DNA of 64,000 nt from Anaspis maculata (GCA_949128115.1 OX421964.1:20360892-20424891); one strand, 5' to 3'. Shown: positions 11,669-22,766, counted from the first letter of the stretch. Program-made: numbers and translations. The notes: generated by a model not told the origin, from the letters alone.

Positions 11669-12867
11669 TTTGTGAGAACAGAGTAAGGAAACATTCCAAG
11701 AAAATAACAAAACGGGACTCGTCGGTAGTCGAAACGACACATAAAGACACAAGGGGGTTCACTGGGGCTCCGAATTACACAGCAGAACACAATGAGGGCC
11801 TCTAGATCTCCAAAACACAAGAAGACATCAGACTTCCGAAAACCTTAAGAAAGCATCAAAGGGTTTATTGGGGGCTCGAAACGACACAAAAAGACACAAG
11901 GGGCCAATGGGGGCAATGAGACTCCAAAGTAAAAAAGATACAAAAGGGCTCGATAATGTTCCGAACCTGCCAAGAAAATACAAAGAGGTCATCGGGGCAC
12001 AATACGGTACCTAAAGACAGAAGAGGGAGCTCCGATTGACACAGCAAGACATAATGGGTCGCTAGAACTCCAAAACATGAGACAAATGAGCATGAGGGGC
12101 TCGCGTTTTCCGAAAACCACAGAAAACATGAGGAGGCTCATCGTCAAAATGACACATTAAGACACAAAAAGGCCTATTGAAGCTCCGATTGACAAAGCAA
12201 GGCATAATGGGGGCGCCCGAGAGGGCGTCATATAGGACTAGAAACATAAGAAGATACAAGGGGGTTCACCAGGGCCTCACACAACACCACATGAAGACAC
12301 GAGGGGGATTATCAGGTTTCAAAACGACAAATATAGACAAAGGGGGTCCGTTGCGTCTCCGATAAACGTAGCAAGACACAACGAGGGCCGCTAGGATTCC
12401 ACGACATGAAAAGACAAAATGGAGCTTATTGCGGGGCTGGAAGCGTCACCATAGACACATGACCCAGATTGACCCAGCAAGAAAGAATGGGGCCAGCAGG
12501 GTTCCAAAGCACAAGAATATACAAGAGCACTCGATAGAATTTAGAGTTTCACATGGAAACACAAGAAGGTCATCGAGGGGGTTATCAGGGTTCTTGAAAA
12601 CACTATGGCAAAACAAAGTGGCTCCAGTAAAGTTTCAAAAACAACACGAAGACACAAGTGGGGGGCTCATCAGGGCTTGAAATGACTCATAAAGTCGCAT
12701 GGGGGCTGTGACTTCCGAGCTATAAAAACTGAGGTCATTAGGACTCAAAAACATAAGACACAAGTAGGCATAAGGGGCTTGCTTGTTCTGAAAAACCACA
12801 GTAAAACCTAAGGGGGCCAGTTGGGGGACAAAAAGACACAAACTGGCCGAGTCCCAAAATTATGATA

Positions 12868-13026
12868 ACTCCTGGCGTCAAGTTGTTCTGGCGTCAAGTT
12901 GTCCCGCGTCAAGTTGTCCTAGCGTCAAGTTGTCCCGCGTCAAGTTGTCCTGGCGTCAAGTTGTCCCGCGGCAAGTTGTCCCGCGTCAAGTTGGCCGGCG
13001 TCAAGTCGGCGGCGTCAAGTTGTCCT
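12868..13026 (-). repeat. Right terminal array of 15-16 bp units
   Basis: About eleven copies of GGCGTCAAGTTGTCC or GCGTCAAGTTGTCCC occur, with single-base variants. It is the inverted partner of the array at 10178-10375. Confidence 0.85.
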
Positions 13027-13785
13027 GCTTCGGCGAAAACAGGTTTACAGCCCCCACAAAGGCCAGCCAAATCCAATCCCTTCCAAACGGGCAAAAGAGA
13101 ATCATAGCCCAAAAAGAGCGTTAACCTTTGAAAAGAGGCTCCACAAAAAGGGGGCCACCACACACACCGGCCCACAAATCTTAGATTGCATTCGTGGTCG
13201 AAGTCACTCTTTTCTTTGCAGTGTCTAGAAGCTGGGCCTAACCCTAACATAATCTCTAACACTAACATAAATGTTGGATCTGATTTAACCACAAAAAGAA
13301 CTTTGAACCGCAAAAACCAGACAGAAATCAATGTCGGTCAAGGTCTAGAGTCAGGTGTTCGTTGGAGGGTTGGGGTGCTGGAACGTCTGAAATAATTAGG
13401 GGACAGTTATCTTTTCGGAAATAGGTTAGATCTTTTAGCTATTTTAGCCTGCGTGGTGATGGTAGGACTAGGTATAGGAGCGAGCCATTATCTTAACATT
13501 TTGACTTGTACATAGAGGTCAATAGATTGCTGTTATGTTGAAAATTTATACTGTGCCTTATTGTGTTCAGACTCGTAGTCAGACATATCTTAACAATCTC
13601 GAGAGCTCTATCATCGAACAACAAGAAGAGAGGCACAACGGGATGTCGTCCTGATACTAGATGATCATCGGCCAAGCGGTTCCAAAAGCGGGAAAAGTGA
13701 TTTAATTCAATTAAGTTGAATTAAATGCCAGTATAATGGGTTGCCTACCCATTCAGGGGTACAAGGAGGTAGCTGGGGTCGTTTC

Positions 13786-14024
13786 ATCACTATATTCCGC
13801 TTGTAAAGCGAAATTGTTTGGATTGTTTCTGACGTCTAAATATAATTTGTTTTTTCGATTTATTGACTCTATTGACTTTATTATTGATACGTTAATTTAC
13901 AAATTTACAAATAATTTATTGTCTTTCAAACTTTTTTAATTTTATGACAAAAGAACAAAAGCAAGACATATACAACATAGATAATAAAATATGGAAATAC
14001 AATTAAAAATATGACCAAGTGTAT
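13786..14024. other. Short AT-rich spacer
   Basis: Very AT-rich sequence between copy 1 of the 2.8 kb repeat and the LINE 3' end. The A-rich tracts near 13945-14010 may include the LINE's 3' tail on the opposite strand. Confidence 0.4.
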
Positions 14025-14029
14025 CAATG

Positions 14030-14764
14030 TCATTCGTTCCTACAAAAAGCTCGGATCCTTAGTGCATTTATAAAAAAATTACAAATATCTTTCATTACTT
14101 TACCCCGCACATTTTCATCTAAAAATACAAACAAATCATCGGTGTTACTAAGATTTTTGGATATGTATGCAGATATTATGTAAGAGTAGAGAGGACATTT
14201 GAACAAAAAATGATTCAGATCTTCATTTTGGTTGAGATTGCAAATGGAGCATATCTCATCAGCAGCTATTCTGTAACATGTGCCCTTGAACGATAGCTTT
14301 ATGTATTTGTCGCTAGCAAGTCTCATTTGAGCGATCAGTCTAGTGTAGTGAATGGGCAACCTCAACCGCAGATAATCTTTGGGATTTCCGTCAAAGTTGA
14401 AAGTGACAAACCGACCCGAAAAGCTCGAGGACCGAGCCCTCTCAATGTCTTCCCTTAGGTACTTATATCTATAGAATGAGAGGATGTCACCCCTGCACAA
14501 GTCAAAACTTCCGCTTTCCAAATTCAACCACGACTGTCCATGACCCGCCCCAACAAAGTAATCTTTGACTTGCGAAGCCCAGTTGTACCTTGACTCACCC
14601 GATTCAATCGCGGCCAACCTATCAAAGCATAATCTCGGAAAGCGTCCGTTATTCATTCTAAGAATTCTTTCTATCCAGTTAAGCGCCATCTCTAAAATGT
14701 ACAAGGACAATCTGGGTAGTCCCATTTCCAGACGCACAATATAATCAGGCGTGTTTCCAGCCAA
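14030..14764 (-). pseudogene. C-terminal part of a LINE ORF2 protein
   Basis: An open frame of 244 codons is the best-preserved piece of the LINE. It lies downstream of the reverse transcriptase domain and ends with CSICNLNQNEDLNHFLFKC. This C-x2-C...H...C pattern is the zinc-knuckle-like motif common near the C-terminus of jockey/CR1-type ORF2 proteins. The listed methionine is internal: the frame continues upstream in the element, where related residues are seen to about 14890. The catalytic domain is in other frames to the right, so this is a fragment and not a gene. Confidence 0.75.
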
Positions 14765-14938
14765 TGAGAGTAGCCTTTTGAAAAAATGAACTTGTATCCT
14801 TTCTACGAGTTCTACATATCTTAGACCATAAACCGCTATGCAATGTGAGATGGAGCTTATAACTATTGCTATTGATATAACCGGATACGCGAATCTCAGC
14901 AGTCAACCTTAGCTTGAGACATCGAAGACATCACTCCC

Positions 14939-14951
14939 CCCCCCCCCCAGT
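14939..14951. repeat. Poly-C run inside the LINE
   Basis: A run of about 12-13 C interrupts LINE coding homology between the YTYLG segment and the C-terminal frame. It is either a secondary expansion or an assembly-sensitive homopolymer. Confidence 0.7.
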
Positions 14952-15737
14952 GGCCGTTTAAGCTTTTGTCACTGCAGCCTTGGACGCTTGTAGGAATACC
15001 GAAGAGGAGCAAAACTGGATTCCCAGGTAAGTATAGCTGTTTGCCGATTTTATTTTCTGTTCACCATGAAGAAATGTTAAACCCCTGTTCCACCCAGAAC
15101 AGCTCTACCAAAACAAAAGACGCTACACTTTTCAACATTGACTGTTAATCGATTGTTCCGATAGTGAGACTCGTAATCGGTATAGTTGTTGATGTTCAAA
15201 CCCGTAACACCCGACTCCCGGAAGAATCCTTCCATATCCGAGCAGATGAAGAGAGAAAACAGAACTGGGCTCAAAGTCTCTCCCTATAGAACGCCGGACG
15301 TTACACCAAAACTTTTTGTGTATTCACCGATCACCGCCAACCCTGACACGCATAGTAGCACAATCATACAGTTTTTTCAAAATCCGGATGATCTTGGCAC
15401 TCAGACCCAGACTGTACAATTTGTGCCACAAAATTGAATGGTCTAGAGAGTCAAAAGCTCTTTTGAAATCAATAAATGCCGCATAGACTCGTCTTCTCTT
15501 TAGCCTCAGCTGAATTTGAATCAGCGAATTCAAAACAAATACGCCATCCAGGCATCCGCGTCCCTTTCTGAATCCTGACTGACATTAAGGAATGACTCCA
15601 GTCATGTCAGTCGACGCGACTAGCCTCTCTAGAAGAATCTGAGTGAAGATCTTAGTGCAGCAGTTGATCAATGCAATACCCCTGTAATTGAGAGGATCAT
15701 CTACGGGTCCCTTTTTTGTGCAACATCACAATGGATA

Positions 15738-16323
15738 TACAGGGTGTTTCAGGGATGATAGCAAAAAATTTAACTGTGGGTGAATCTCGTCAAAATACGA
15801 CGGAAACCTATATACCATTTTGCACAGTTCGGCCTAATGACGAAGATACAGCCCTCCAAAGTTCACTTTTTTCGGATTTCAAAAATTTGTAACTCAGGAA
15901 TGTTCTGACAAATTTAGCTTTAATTCAGCAGAAGCTGATTTATCATGATTATCTATCAACCTGTCAAATTTGGAAAGAATCCATCCAGTTGTGTAGGAGT
16001 TATGAGGGTCAATAATTTTGAAGCATCCGAAGAAAAGTTGACTCAAGGTGACCCCTCATAACTTCTACGCTACTGATTGAATTCTTTTCAAATTTGGCAG
16101 GTTGATAGATATTTATGAAAAATCAGCTTATGCTGAATTAAAGCTGAATTTGTCAAGACGTTCCTGAGTTACAAATTTTTAAAATTCGAAAAAAGTGAAC
16201 TTTGGAGGGCTGTATCTTCGTCATTAGGCCGAACTTTGCAAAATGGTGTATAGGTTTCCGTCGTATTTTGACGAGATTTACCCACAGTTGAATTTTTTGC
16301 TATCATCCCTGAAATACCCTGTA
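15738..16323. mobile_element. 586 bp palindromic MITE F inserted in the LINE
   Basis: The left end is TACAGGGTGTTTCAGGGATGA and the right end is its near-complement, TCATCCCTGAAATACCCTGTA. The arms match along most of their length, including cgaagatacagccctcca near 15843 against its complement near 16205. Removing it with one TA restores the LINE reading frame between the PRQWSN segment and the IVMLHKKG segment on the minus strand. This shows clean insertion at TA in the manner of Tc1/mariner elements. Confidence 0.85.
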
Positions 16324-16545
16324 TTACTCCATTGTCTTGGCAGTACCTCGGATGACAGCACCGCATTGAACATGCTCTGTAAATAAAGTAACCAATTCTG
16401 CGGTAAACCTCTAAAAAACTCAAAAACAATTGATATTGATACGTAAATGAAACAAGGGGGCTCCTGGAGGGCCACTAGGGCCTCTAACAACGCAAGAAGG
16501 CACAAGGGAGCACACTGGAATTGTGACAGCTACGCAAAGGATAAG

Positions 16546-16800
16546 GGGTCTCATCAGGACTCCAAACAATACATGAGGATACAAGAAGGCCCGATAGAGC
16601 TCCGCAAGCCACGGGAAAATGCTATGGGGCTCAGCAGGCCTTCAAAAGACGTTGAAGAGACAAGGGGGCATAAGGAGGCTCATCAGGGCTCCAAATCCAA
16701 ACGATATATTAGGGCACAAGGGGGGCCCGATGGAGCTCCATGACCCACGGAGAAATGCTAGGGGACTCAGCAGGATTTCAAATGATATAGACGACACAAT
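16546..16800 (+). repeat. Three-unit higher-order repeat in the foldback body
   Basis: The unit types CTCATCAGG-CTCC, GGCCCGAT-GAGCTCC...GAAATGCT and GGGRCTCAGCAGG follow one another twice in the same order. They start at 16546, 16585 and 16623, then at 16675, 16720 and 16761, a higher-order period of about 130-138 bp built from units of roughly 40-50 bp. Confidence 0.6.
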
Positions 16801-18195
16801 GGAGCCCGACGGAGTTCTGTCAAACAAAAGAAGGAAAAGAGGGGCTTACCTCTGGACTTACTGATACCCTGGAAGCCATGAAAAAACATGACGGGGCTAA
16901 ATAAAACTACACTTGCAGACAAAAGGGTCGGAATATTATATGAAGGCACAAGAGACTTACTAATGCTCCGATCGATAGGGCTCCGAATGACATGACGGCA
17001 CAAGGGTGCTTAGTGCTCCGAAAGTAACGGAAAATACAAGGGGACTCAGCAGGTCTCCAAATTACATTGAAGACACAAGAAGGGGGCCCAATGAAGCTCT
17101 GGATAACAGAAGATAATGAAAGAGGGCTTAATGGAATTCTGAAAGCTATGAAACACATAACAGCACTTGAGGACGCAAGGGGGCCCAATAGGAGGCTGAA
17201 TATCACATGAAGGCACAAGGGGTTCACTAGTGCTCCGAAAGCCTCGGAAAAATAAAAGGGGGCCGAACAGAGTTTCAATCGATGTTAAAGACACAAGGAG
17301 GCCTACTGGAGATTCGTGAAATAAAATAGGCTTATTAATACGTATTTTCTTTTGAAGCCAATTAGCTCTGGGGCTTATCAGAGCTTTGATTACATCTCAA
17401 GAAACAAAGGGGCCCGGTAGGGCTCCGAATATGACATGATGGCACAACGCTGCTTGCTGCTCCGGAAGTCACAAGAAATACAAGAGGGCATAGCAGGGCT
17501 TCAAATCACACTGGAGCCAGTGGGGCTCTTGATAACACAAGTTTGCAAAATGGGAGTTTCTGGAATTCTGAAAGCTATGAAAAATATAAGAAGGGTGATT
17601 AGGGCTCAAAATTACCCTTAAGGACGTAAGGAGCCCGACAGGGCTCTGAACACCACATGAAGGCACAAGGGGCTTACTAGTGCTCCAAAATTCACGGAAA
17701 AATGAGGGGGCTCAGCAGAGCTCAGAAAAAATATAAGGGAACTCCAGGATAAGGGCTCCGAATATGACATGGAAACACAAAGGTGCTTACTGCTAAGAAA
17801 GTCACGGGAAAATGCAAGGAGCTTGCCAAAGGCTTTGAGCTGCACTAAAGACACAAGGAGGCCTAATAGAGGTCTGGATAGCACAAGAACGCAACAGAGG
17901 GCTTGCTGGGATTCTGGTAGTCATGAAAAAACCTGAAGGGCTAATTTGGTCTCCAAACAACAATTGCGGACACAAGGGGCTCGATAGGGTTCCGATTAGA
18001 GCTCGGTGCACTTCTAGAAGTGCGCGGAGTAATGCAAGGGAACTCACTAGAGGTTCAAAGACATTGAAAAAACAACGGTGCCCAAAAGGGTTTTAAATAA
18101 CACAGTGAGGTATAAGGGGTTCATTAGAACTCCAAAAGCAAGAAAAAACACAAAAAGGGTTAGTGAAACCAAGGCAAAGGGCAAAAAAAATTGCG

Positions 18196-18327
18196 ATGAA
18201 CTGTCCGCGACAATTGGCCCATGCGACGAATTGTCCGTGCAGCGAATTGTCCGCGCGACGGATTGTCCGTGCGACGAATTGTCCGCGACGAATTGTCCAC
18301 GCGACGAATTGTCCGGTCACGGAGTAA
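18196..18327 (+). repeat. Terminal array of GCGACGAATTGTCC units
   Basis: Seven or eight tandem units of GCGACGAATTGTCCGYG occur with minor changes. They share the TTGTCC core with the GTCAAGTTGTCC arrays of the other foldback element, which suggests diverged members of one family. Confidence 0.75.
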
Positions 18328-18330
18328 AAA

Positions 18331-18745
18331 ACACAAGTAAAAACTATTCTACAGCACATGGTCCGGGATGTAAAGCTTCAACAGAAAACTACCAGGTAGC
18401 ATGCCAAGTAAATTACGGCTCCTTTTTGTGAAATTTCTTGTGTATTTCTTACGGACTACGTTCATTGTGAGCTGGGTGTTATGTGGCTAATACCGTTCTG
18501 GCTTCACAATAATTCTATCAGCAATTCCAGCATTTTTCCTGGTAAAACTATCCAACCTGCAGGCTTGCAGCCCTTCCATTTTTCAACTTGCCAAATCAGT
18601 CAACACGCAATGAGAGATAGATTTCAAGATTCTACCTGAAATTCACCTACGTACTCATCTTAATCCTAACCACATTCACATCTACGTACCGATACTCAGA
18701 GCGCCCAACGTCAAAATATAAAAACACATTGAAGCCATCGCACGC
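18331..18745. other. Non-coding stretch, nothing recognised
   Basis: No conserved protein or repeat border is visible. It may hold more 5' LINE sequence displaced by the foldback element, but I cannot show that. Confidence 0.4.
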
Positions 18746-18749
18746 AAAG

Positions 18750-19440
18750 GACAACATGACGACATGTAATTTACCCAATCCCTCCGGCGGGGATTAGGGC
18801 ATCCGTTACTTCACACACACACAGTACACACACACGTTGAATAAAAAACCCTCTCTTCAACATTTGCCTTTTTACACATAACTCAACAAATCATCAGAAT
18901 CGGCTCGTGGACTATATGCAAGAACAACCCTCACACTCAGACTCAGACCCACGCACACCAACACGCACCCCCCAAATCCCCCGTCGCCGACGCACCGCGT
19001 CCTGAAGGATTTCCGTCGTTTAGCGTTCCGGCGAGTCCTGCAGGACCGCTGGCAGGATTGCGGTAACAGGCTGGCATGAAAATGCAAGAGAGTGGGAATC
19101 CTTGTCCCGTCCTTGCATGTATAATAGATGCGGTAAGTTGTCGGAGGGGACGCGGCAGGGGCGAACCGGAGGGTGGACAAGGCAGAGCTAGCTGGAAGGA
19201 GCCAGGACGAGGCGCGGCGGAAGAGGCAGGGTTGGAACAACGCTCGGGGTGGTTTATACCGGGGAAAGAGGGAGCAGAGAGTGGACGGAATTAATGCTAA
19301 TGCCGAAATTGTGTTATTAATCGTTTTTCTGTGCGGCGCGCGAGGGGAGGGGGGGACACTGGAAAGAGGAAATACAGGGGGTAATTATCGAGGATTTTTA
19401 ATACGAGTCTCTGGGTATTAACGATGCAAAACACGCGTGA
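18750..19440. promoter_or_regulatory. GC-enriched block, possible regulatory or 5' region
   Basis: Locally GC- and CpG-rich sequence (for example gtcgccgacgcaccgcgtcc near 18983) sits among AT-rich flanks. A short CA-rich microsatellite precedes it near 18815. The frames are low-complexity arginine/glycine-rich and do not look like conserved protein. The role is inferred from composition only. Confidence 0.25.
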
Positions 19441-20680
19441 TGGCTGAAAAGTATCAACAGTAATCGGGTAAACACCCTTAAAATCGGGCGCGAGCTTTTA
19501 AAAATATATTCCGGAATAAATTAATCAGTATTCCAGGATGGCTCGCACGGTAAGCGTCCCCTGACAACCCCCTCCCCACACAGTGTTGGTTATCAATTAA
19601 TTTCTCAATCGCTCGAGAAGCAAGGGTACGAAAAACGTTTCCTGTTCTTTCTCAACGGAATTTTCGAAAGCTCTGAATTTAAATTGGAGGAGGGGGAGGG
19701 CACTTTCACCCAAGAGAAACATCGCCCGTTGGGGGGTCGGTCGGGGTTCTTAAGACAACACTAATTCTGGCGCTTTGTGGAAACAATGGTCTCTGCTCTA
19801 AGTGATTTAGCATTTAACAACACAACATTGTGGAGGAATGGGCAGCGGTCGTTCCTCAATGTAAACTTGACCATTATGCTATCCAAGTTGATAACAAAGC
19901 ATTAATAGTGGTTGTATAATAAGTCCCATTCATCTGGGGAAATTGAAAATTCAATAAATGTGGGCATAATAGGTATTGTAGCTAATTGACTCGTTTTCTG
20001 AAATTAATTCTATTTTTAATTAGCATTGATTGCCTTGTCACGTAATTATACTCAATCACCTTTTATGTGCTACCCCTACCAGAGTCAGAGTTAGCATCAG
20101 GGCACGTTTGTTTTTGTTATGCTGGTGTTGTGTTACTGTTGCCTTTTGTGTTCAGTGTTATTTATCAAACAGTGAGAGCGGTAAAGGAAATTATGAACCT
20201 GTGATTTCGGAAAGTAGCTTTAGAAAAAAGCGTGGGTACCTTAGCGGCAGGAGCAACTAGACTATTCTACCTCTTCCCTACTTCTACTTCCCTTATACCT
20301 TCTCCACAATTTTTCCATTTTCCCAGCTTTATCCCTTCCGATATTCAATCAAAATTGGATATTTCCATTCATTTATGGGGTGAAATCCTATTTTACTTTC
20401 CCGACCCCCCACCAGCAAGGGAGAGAAAGTAGTGTGATTGTGCAGGAAACAATTAAGATAACAACGACAATGTTCGTTTCGAGGTCCGTGGACACAATTG
20501 AGACCATTTCCAGAATGATGTCTATCTGTCTGTCTGTCTGTATATAAGTCGTTGATTCGATTATTATCCATTCCAAGCCTCAAATTTTCATTTCAGTTTG
20601 ATTGTTGACTTGTTGAAGTAAAATCAGGACACAAAGACATCACTTTTATCCTTTTCAGTCTTGAAAACGTCGTAAGACAC
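19441..20680. other. Non-coding stretch with small microsatellites
   Basis: AT-rich sequence with a short TCTG repeat (20521-20540) and polypurine/polypyrimidine tracts. No gene is recognised. Confidence 0.5.
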
Positions 20681-20684
20681 GTTA

Positions 20685-20990
20685 TTCCAATAATGAGAAG
20701 TGTTGGGAGGTGCAACAGTGAGAATATACAGTTTCAAAGAAGACTGAAAATGACTCATTTCTAGCGCCGAAGTGTGATTTCGCCGCAAGTGATCTCGTAA
20801 CCTGAACTCGTCGGCGTCCTGTAGGAACCAGGTACGTCAATTTAGCCTCTGTTCCAGGATCATGATCTGTGATCCTGGCCGAAAGAAAGCCGTTCAGGAC
20901 CGGGAAACCGGCGACCTGCAGCCTGCAGGTGACGCAGTCCCAGAATGACAAGTTGACGACACAGCGTAGTTCAGGTGAAGGTTTGATGTC
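20685..20990 (-). pseudogene. Possible coding relic, weakly cadherin-like
   Basis: A minus-strand frame of about 89 codons is GC-richer than its surroundings. It contains LSARITDHDPGTEAKLTYLV, which resembles the D-x-D-x-G-x-N-A-x-L-x-Y pattern of cadherin repeats. A possible GT donor (TTCAG/GTTACG on the minus strand) follows. There is no second cadherin motif and no convincing acceptor. It could be an exon, an exon relic or a chance frame. Confidence 0.2.
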
Positions 20991-21189
20991 CTAGTGACAC
21001 AAATTCCAAGGTAACCTCCTTTGTTTCAAGATGACATTTAACATAAAAAATCAGGGACACCAACAAAGCTCGAATTTTTAATGGCAAGCTTTGGTCTTTT
21101 CAAGCTTGGAATGGATTATCTGGTAACTGGTACTGAACGCCACAGTTTCAACGTTTATTGTTTTTGTACTCACAACTACTAGGGTTTAT

Positions 21190-21975
21190 AATTCATTACA
21201 TGCCATGTAAGAGGGGGGAAAGTGACTCATTCGGCCTTATTCTCTATGCCATTGAAATTGAAAATTGAAAATGTTTCGTTTTTCACTCTGGTTGATTTCG
21301 GTACGTAAGCATATTAGGCTGGGATCCCAAATATGGATGGAAATTAGACCTGAATCCCTGCCTGAACTGGCATAGTACGTACTTGTTAACCCAGTCTTAA
21401 GATCAATTTCAGCTCTCCAAAATCCCATTTTCAATATTGAAAATTTTCAATGGCATAGAGAATAAGGCCGATTACCTCTACCCCGCGAGAAAATGGAAAA
21501 ATGGTTGTTTTAGAAGAAACATTTCAGAATAATGCATTCAACCAAACAATGCGTGGGGAAATCAGTATTACTTGGAGCAATTTTCAGCAAAATTGATCGG
21601 CCGATCTGGAAGTTATGACAAAAAGTTGATTTCCAAATTTAAACTTCTGAACGCCTGTGATCTTGTAAGCTAGGCACATGGATGTAAAGTGCAATTACTC
21701 ACAACCACTATGGTAATTGATTCATTACATACCTAGTAGGAGGTTGGGAAGTGACCCCTTGCCGACCTCCCGAGAAAGTGAAGAAATGGTAGCCTTAGAA
21801 GGGAAATTTCAAAATTTGCATCCAACCAAACAATAAGTGTGTTAATCAGTATTTCCTGAAGCACGTTTCAGCAAAATTTATTGGCCTATCTGGAAGTTAT
21901 GACAAAAAGTTCATTTTCAGATTTCAACTTTTGAACGCCTGTAATCCTGCAAGCTGAGTACATGGTTGTGAGTAA
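21190..21975 (+). repeat. Tandem duplication of about 285 bp, first copy interrupted by a MITE
   Basis: Sequence from ttcattacatgccatgtaag near 21191 recurs from ttcattacatacctagtagg near 21721. Both copies continue through ccaaccaaacaat, tctggaagttatgacaaaaag and aacgcctgt. The first copy is longer only because of a MITE at 21232-21470. Confidence 0.75.
21232..21470. mobile_element. 239 bp MITE H with ATT flanks
   Basis: Terminal inverted repeats CGGCCTTATTCTCTATGCCA and its exact complement bound the element. ATT flanks both ends (21229-21231 and 21471-21473). The second copy of the local duplication (near 21755) lacks it and acts as an empty site. Confidence 0.85.
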
Positions 21976-22083
21976 AATAGTGTACACACTCTCGACGGTA
22001 AATACATCATCCCAGCTTGCCTGGAGGCTCTCTGTGCCCTCAGCAGTAATAATGTATTTCCCGTCTCGGTATGTAATATACTA

Positions 22084-22766
22084 TTTATAACTCGATTTTA
22101 ATTTCAGTCGTAATTTTAATCGCAATTTCAATCGGATCGATCGTGGGCAGATTCTTCTTGTCAATTTATGACTCGATCGCAACGATCGTATCTGTCGGAA
22201 GCAAGGCATGATGGAGGGAAAAAACCTAGGGACTTTGAGGGAATCTTGCCCGTCACTAGTGTCACTTTGTAACTCACCTGCAGTGGCGCAACTAGACCAT
22301 TTGAACAGGCAGGTACCTACAGACCAAGAAGGCTCTGCAGGTTAACATTTTTCGGAAAGATGAGCATAATCAATGTGTGTTCGTGTGGATTGTGAAGGTT
22401 GAAAAGGCGCCGTTGCGGTTAAATATTTGTACAGGTGGATGCGGGTACCCGGCTGACCCTTCCCCTAGTAGGGCCACTGATTACCTGTCAGCTTGTCGCT
22501 CAAAGTCCCCAGAAAATTCCCTAATATAACATTGCTAATCAAGAAGACTACTATATTCATTTTCGCTAATCTTGATATCTTGATTTTCATTGGTCGATCG
22601 TAAGGATCGGATTGCAAGAGTTGGATAGTGGCCAACTTCCTTGAATCCTTAAAATCGTTGCAATTGCGTCTTGCGATTAAGATCGGGTTATAAAAGATAC
22701 AAAGGAAATCGAATCTCCAAGCTTCGTTAAAATTGCGACTGAAATCAAAATCGAGTTATAAATCGC
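22084..22766. mobile_element. Palindromic element I, about 0.68 kb
   Basis: The left arm from ATTTATAACTCGATTTTAAT pairs with the right arm ending AAATCGAGTTATAAAT. Further in, ctagggactttgagggaat pairs loosely with the complement of ccctaat...caaagtcccc. It contains no coding sequence. The borders are approximate. Confidence 0.65.

Larger units (their letters stand above)
10173..13030. mobile_element. Foldback composite with inverted 15-16 bp repeat arrays and a 10 bp target duplication
   Basis: The left terminus (10178-10370) is a tandem array of GACAACTTGACGCC-type units. The right terminus (12868-13026) carries about eleven units of the complement, GGCGTCAAGTTGTCC. Both flanks are CGGCGAAAAC (10163-10172 and 13031-13040), and copy 2 has a single CGGCGAAAAC at the empty site near 31918-31928, so this is a 10 bp target duplication. 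A right-type end (CAAGCTGTCCTGCTT, to 11616) abuts a left-type array (from 11619), so the insertion consists of two units of about 1.44 and 1.41 kb. The interior is a degenerate GGGGCTC minisatellite. No transposase is seen. The architecture resembles Drosophila FB elements, whose relatives include MULE-type transposons; that class is inferred. Confidence 0.8.
6501..13785 (+). repeat. Copy 1 of the unclassified 2.8 kb interspersed repeat, with large insertions
   Basis: This copy matches 29875-32675 in the same orientation, from TTGAAGCCAC to GGGGTC-TTTC. Matching blocks are 6501-7540, 9388-9898, 10047-10172 and 13031-13785. The interruptions are a copy-1-only stretch (7540-9387, containing a palindrome at 7933-9356), a 147 bp MITE (9900-10046) and a foldback composite (10173-13030). 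Near 6536-6575 a 15 bp unit (ggaaaataaatc) is triplicated. The part at 7080-7540 is a degenerate array of roughly 23 bp GAGTTG..ACCC units. No conserved protein is visible. The class is unknown: an LTR was considered and rejected, and no clear target duplication is seen around this copy. Confidence 0.75.
14025..16440 (-). mobile_element. Degenerate non-LTR retrotransposon (LINE), minus strand, split by a MITE
   Basis: Read right to left, conserved reverse transcriptase segments appear in changing frames. A pre-domain segment (FFRGLPQNWLLYLQ, about 16330-16425) is followed by a MITE (15738-16323), then a motif around KKGPVDD/NYRGIALIN (about 15660-15715), VYAAFIDFKRAFDSLDHS (about 15430-15490) and a VTSGV..GETLSPVLFSLFI segment (about 15240-15310). 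The expected YADD-containing stretch is missing near 15170-15200, where the frame jumps to NNRLTVNVEK. A YTYLGIQFCSSS segment lies near 15000-15060, and the C-terminal region follows. Frameshifts, stops and the internal deletion make it non-functional. Clade not assigned. Confidence 0.85.
16442..18330. mobile_element. Second foldback-type element, with GGGGCTC minisatellite body
   Basis: The body (16442-18190) carries the same degenerate GGGGCTCAtCAGGGCTCC...AAGACACAAG units as the interior of the composite at 10173-13030. It ends in an array of 16-17 bp GCGACGAATTGTCC units (18196-18327). No matching left array is seen, so the left end is probably truncated. The left border with the LINE is placed where LINE homology stops. 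There is no transposase or other conserved protein, and the open frames reflect repeat periodicity. Confidence 0.6.

Noticed and set aside
11350..12841. Series of 60-156 codon frames in the foldback body
   Set aside because: They repeat the minisatellite unit in several frames and both strands, with no protein-family signature.
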